A program made the position numbers and the translations under genes. 64,000 nt of DNA from Dillenia suffruticosa (Eukaryota; Streptophyta; Magnoliopsida; Dilleniales; Dilleniaceae): contig JAVTVX010000010.1 of NCBI GenBank assembly GCA_033439265.1, positions 4,836,001 through 4,900,000 of the forward strand, in the 5' to 3' direction. The first letter of the stretch is position 1. Each line of letters begins with the position of its first letter. The notes under the pieces are model-generated. The model worked only from the letters and a program-made list of their open reading frames with translations, was not told the origin of the DNA and searched no databases. Shown here in pieces: positions 62,432 through 64,000 of this stretch.

Positions 62432-64000
62432 TTATTCTTCCAACTGGGCTTGTATAAGCATAATTAAGGCCCCTTTTGGTTCTATATTTATTTGGACTTT
62501 AATTTCTTGTTGTAAAACCCCCTGAATTAAGTTATTCAGTGCTTCTTTAAATCTTTTAACTCGGGTCTTTGTCACCGGGCCAACTGGGACTTGAGTTGGG
62601 TCTTGTGAATTCTTTGCAATCTTGATGATCTCATCATTGCCCTTCTCTTGAGAAGGATTTGTCCTCAAATCGTCACCTACATCAAAAGGATTCAAGTCAG
62701 TAATATTGAAAGTAGCACTAACATGATACTCACCGGGTAAATCAAGTTTGTAAGCATTGTCGTTGATCCGTTCTATCACTTGAAAAGGACCATCTCCTCG
62801 GGGCAACAACTTGGAACGTCTCTGTGCCGGAAATCTTTCCTTCCACATGTGTAACCAAACCCAATCACCGGGTTCAAAAATCAACTTGTGACGTCCCTTG
62901 TTAGCTTGTTTGATATATTGTTCGGTCCTCCGCTCTATATTAAACCGTACTTTCTCGTGAAATTGTTTCATAAATTCTGCTTTTCTCTTACCATCTAAAT
63001 TCACTTGCTCAGAAATAGGTAAAGGTAAGAAATCCAAAGGAGTTAAAGGATTAAAACCATAAACAATTTCAAATGGTGCGAATTTAGTAGTAGAGTGAAC
63101 AACACGATTATATGCAAACTCAACATGTGGCAAACATTCTTCCCAAATTTTAATATTTTTACCAATGACAGCCCTCAACAAAGTGGATAAAGTTCTGTTG
63201 ACTATTTCTGTTTGACCATTAGTTTGAGGATGACAAGTTGTTGAAAATAAAAGTTTCGTTTCTAACTTTCTCCATAATGTCTTCCAAAAGTAACTCAGGA
63301 ACTTAGTATTCCGATCTGAAACGATTGTTCTAGGAATCCCATGTAACCTCACAATTTCCCTAAAGAATAATTCCTCAATATGAGAAGCATTGTCAGATTT
63401 ATAACAAAAAATAAAATGAGCCATCTTAGAAAATCGATCTACAACTACAAAGATCGAATATCGTCCATATTTATTCTTAGGTAAACTCAAAACAAAATCT
63501 ATTGAAATGTCAATCCAAGGTGAACTAGGAATAGGTAGGGGTGTGTAAAGACCATTAGGTTGAACCTTAGATTTAGCTTGTCTACAGGTGATACATTTAC
63601 CACAAAATCTCTCAATGTCTCGCTTCATGTGTGGCCAATAAAAGTGCTCTTGTAAAATTGCCAAGGTTTTAGTAACTCCAAAATGTCCCATTAACCCTCC
63701 GCTATGAGATTCTCGAATTAACAACTCTCTCAATGAACAATTTGGCATGCACAACTTATTTTCTCTAAACAGAAGGTTCTCATGCCTATAGAATTTGCCC
63801 TCTGCAGACTTTTCACATGCACTATAAATTTCTCCAAAATCATGGTCATCATGATAAAGTTCTTTAATATACTCAAAACCAAGAAATTTAGCATTAAGAG
63901 TAGAGATTAAGGCATACCTGCGTGAAAGTGCATCCGCAACTACATTCTCCTTACCTTGTTTATATCGAATGACATAAGGAAAAGTTTCGATGAATTCCAT
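62432..64000 (-). CDS. Ty3 (gypsy) Pol C-terminus: RNase H end and integrase, partial
   Basis: 522 codons are visible; the frame is open at the window edge. The first residues ([16 protein letters not shown]) are the typical end of a Ty3 RNase H region. Then come the integrase zinc finger ([19 protein letters not shown] at about 100-142) and the catalytic core with D168 (SIDFV), D229 (VSDRN) and E265 (NGQTEIVNR), the last two 35 residues apart. The GPF module ([11 protein letters not shown]) follows. The tail [13 protein letters not shown] is common in plant Ty3 integrases. I see no clear chromodomain, so the clade is left open. Confidence 0.88.
   Translation of the reverse strand: MEFIETFPYVIRYKQGKENVVADALSRRYALISTLNAKFLGFEYIKELYHDDHDFGEIYSACEKSAEGKFYRHENLLFRENKLCMPNCSLRELLIRESHSGGLMGHFGVTKTLAILQEHFYWPHMKRDIERFCGKCITCRQAKSKVQPNGLYTPLPIPSSPWIDISIDFVLSLPKNKYGRYSIFVVVDRFSKMAHFIFCYKSDNASHIEELFFREIVRLHGIPRTIVSDRNTKFLSYFWKTLWRKLETKLLFSTTCHPQTNGQTEIVNRTLSTLLRAVIGKNIKIWEECLPHVEFAYNRVVHSTTKFAPFEIVYGFNPLTPLDFLPLPISEQVNLDGKRKAEFMKQFHEKVRFNIERRTEQYIKQANKGRHKLIFEPGDWVWLHMWKERFPAQRRSKLLPRGDGPFQVIERINDNAYKLDLPGEYHVSATFNITDLNPFDVGDDLRTNPSQEKGNDEIIKIAKNSQDPTQVPVGPVTKTRVKRFKEALNNLIQGVLQQEIKVQINIEPKGALIMLIQAQLEE

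Larger units (their letters stand above)
61872..64000 (-). mobile_element. Ty3 (gypsy) LTR element, 3' end
   Basis: Minus-strand element of the other LTR superfamily, running off the window. It has a probable 3' LTR (61872-62393), a purine-rich tract and the end of pol with integrase last, the Ty3 order. It shares no sequence with the copia elements. Visible coding is open; wholeness cannot be judged. Confidence 0.85.

Overview
This window is a plant repeat block with no host gene, RNA gene or CRISPR array that I can support. Nearly all of 1-61871 is made of Ty1/copia LTR retrotransposons from one lineage. Single-frame gag-pol, the tRNA-iMet-type primer site TGGTATCAGAGC and RT/RNase H motifs such as YVDDIIITG point to a flowering-plant genome. 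The lineage looks closest to Ivana/Oryco, but that is inference. The last 2.1 kb is the 3' end of a Ty3 (gypsy) element. I use private labels A-G for the copia subfamilies, told apart by their LTRs; they are not database names.

Layout. 1-1190: 3' end of an A element. 1191-1382: piece of a C LTR. 1383-2440: 3' end of a D element (+). 2441-3169: B fragment (-). 3170-7979: C element (+). 7986-8115: inverted C LTR tip. 8116-11792: 3' part of a B element (+). 11793-11879: piece of a G LTR. 11880-17014: A element (-), looks whole. 17015-18231: B 3' end (-). 18232-25186: 5' part of a D element (+), hosting an E remnant (18622-19352) and a D element (-, 19570-24655). 25187-27416: F 3' part (-). 27417-28105: A LTR, G LTR and RT scraps. 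28106-36868: decayed A element (+) hosting a whole-looking E element (-, 30142-35172). 36871-47759: C element (+) hosting an F element (-, 38318-46987), which hosts a second F element (-, 39857-44895). 47760-51136: D element (-). 51137-55039: C element (+) without gag. 55040-56826: D 3' end and B fragment again. 56827-61838: C element (+). 61839-61871: copia sliver. 61872-64000: Ty3 element (-).

Five insertions carry perfect 5-bp target duplications (TCTTC, GGAAC, TTAGT, GTAAA, TTCCT). Others have flanks that do not match each other, and some of the missing partners lie elsewhere in the window, which suggests exchange between elements on top of nesting. Positions 1191-7903 and 54848-61560 are a nearly identical 6.7-kb repeat with a constant offset of 53657.

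The most interesting signal is in the LTR promoters. Subfamilies A, B, E and G carry three to five copies of an 11-mer fitting YCYAACGGYYA, the plant M-phase-specific activator (MSA) consensus bound by three-repeat MYB factors, in alternating orientation upstream of the TATA box. C LTRs carry three consecutive perfect hairpins in the same place. The single gag-pol frame starts on the last base of the 5' LTR and stops inside the 3' LTR, so the primer site and polypurine tract are both coding. A conserved hairpin sits just before the polypurine tract. All reading and alignment was by eye.
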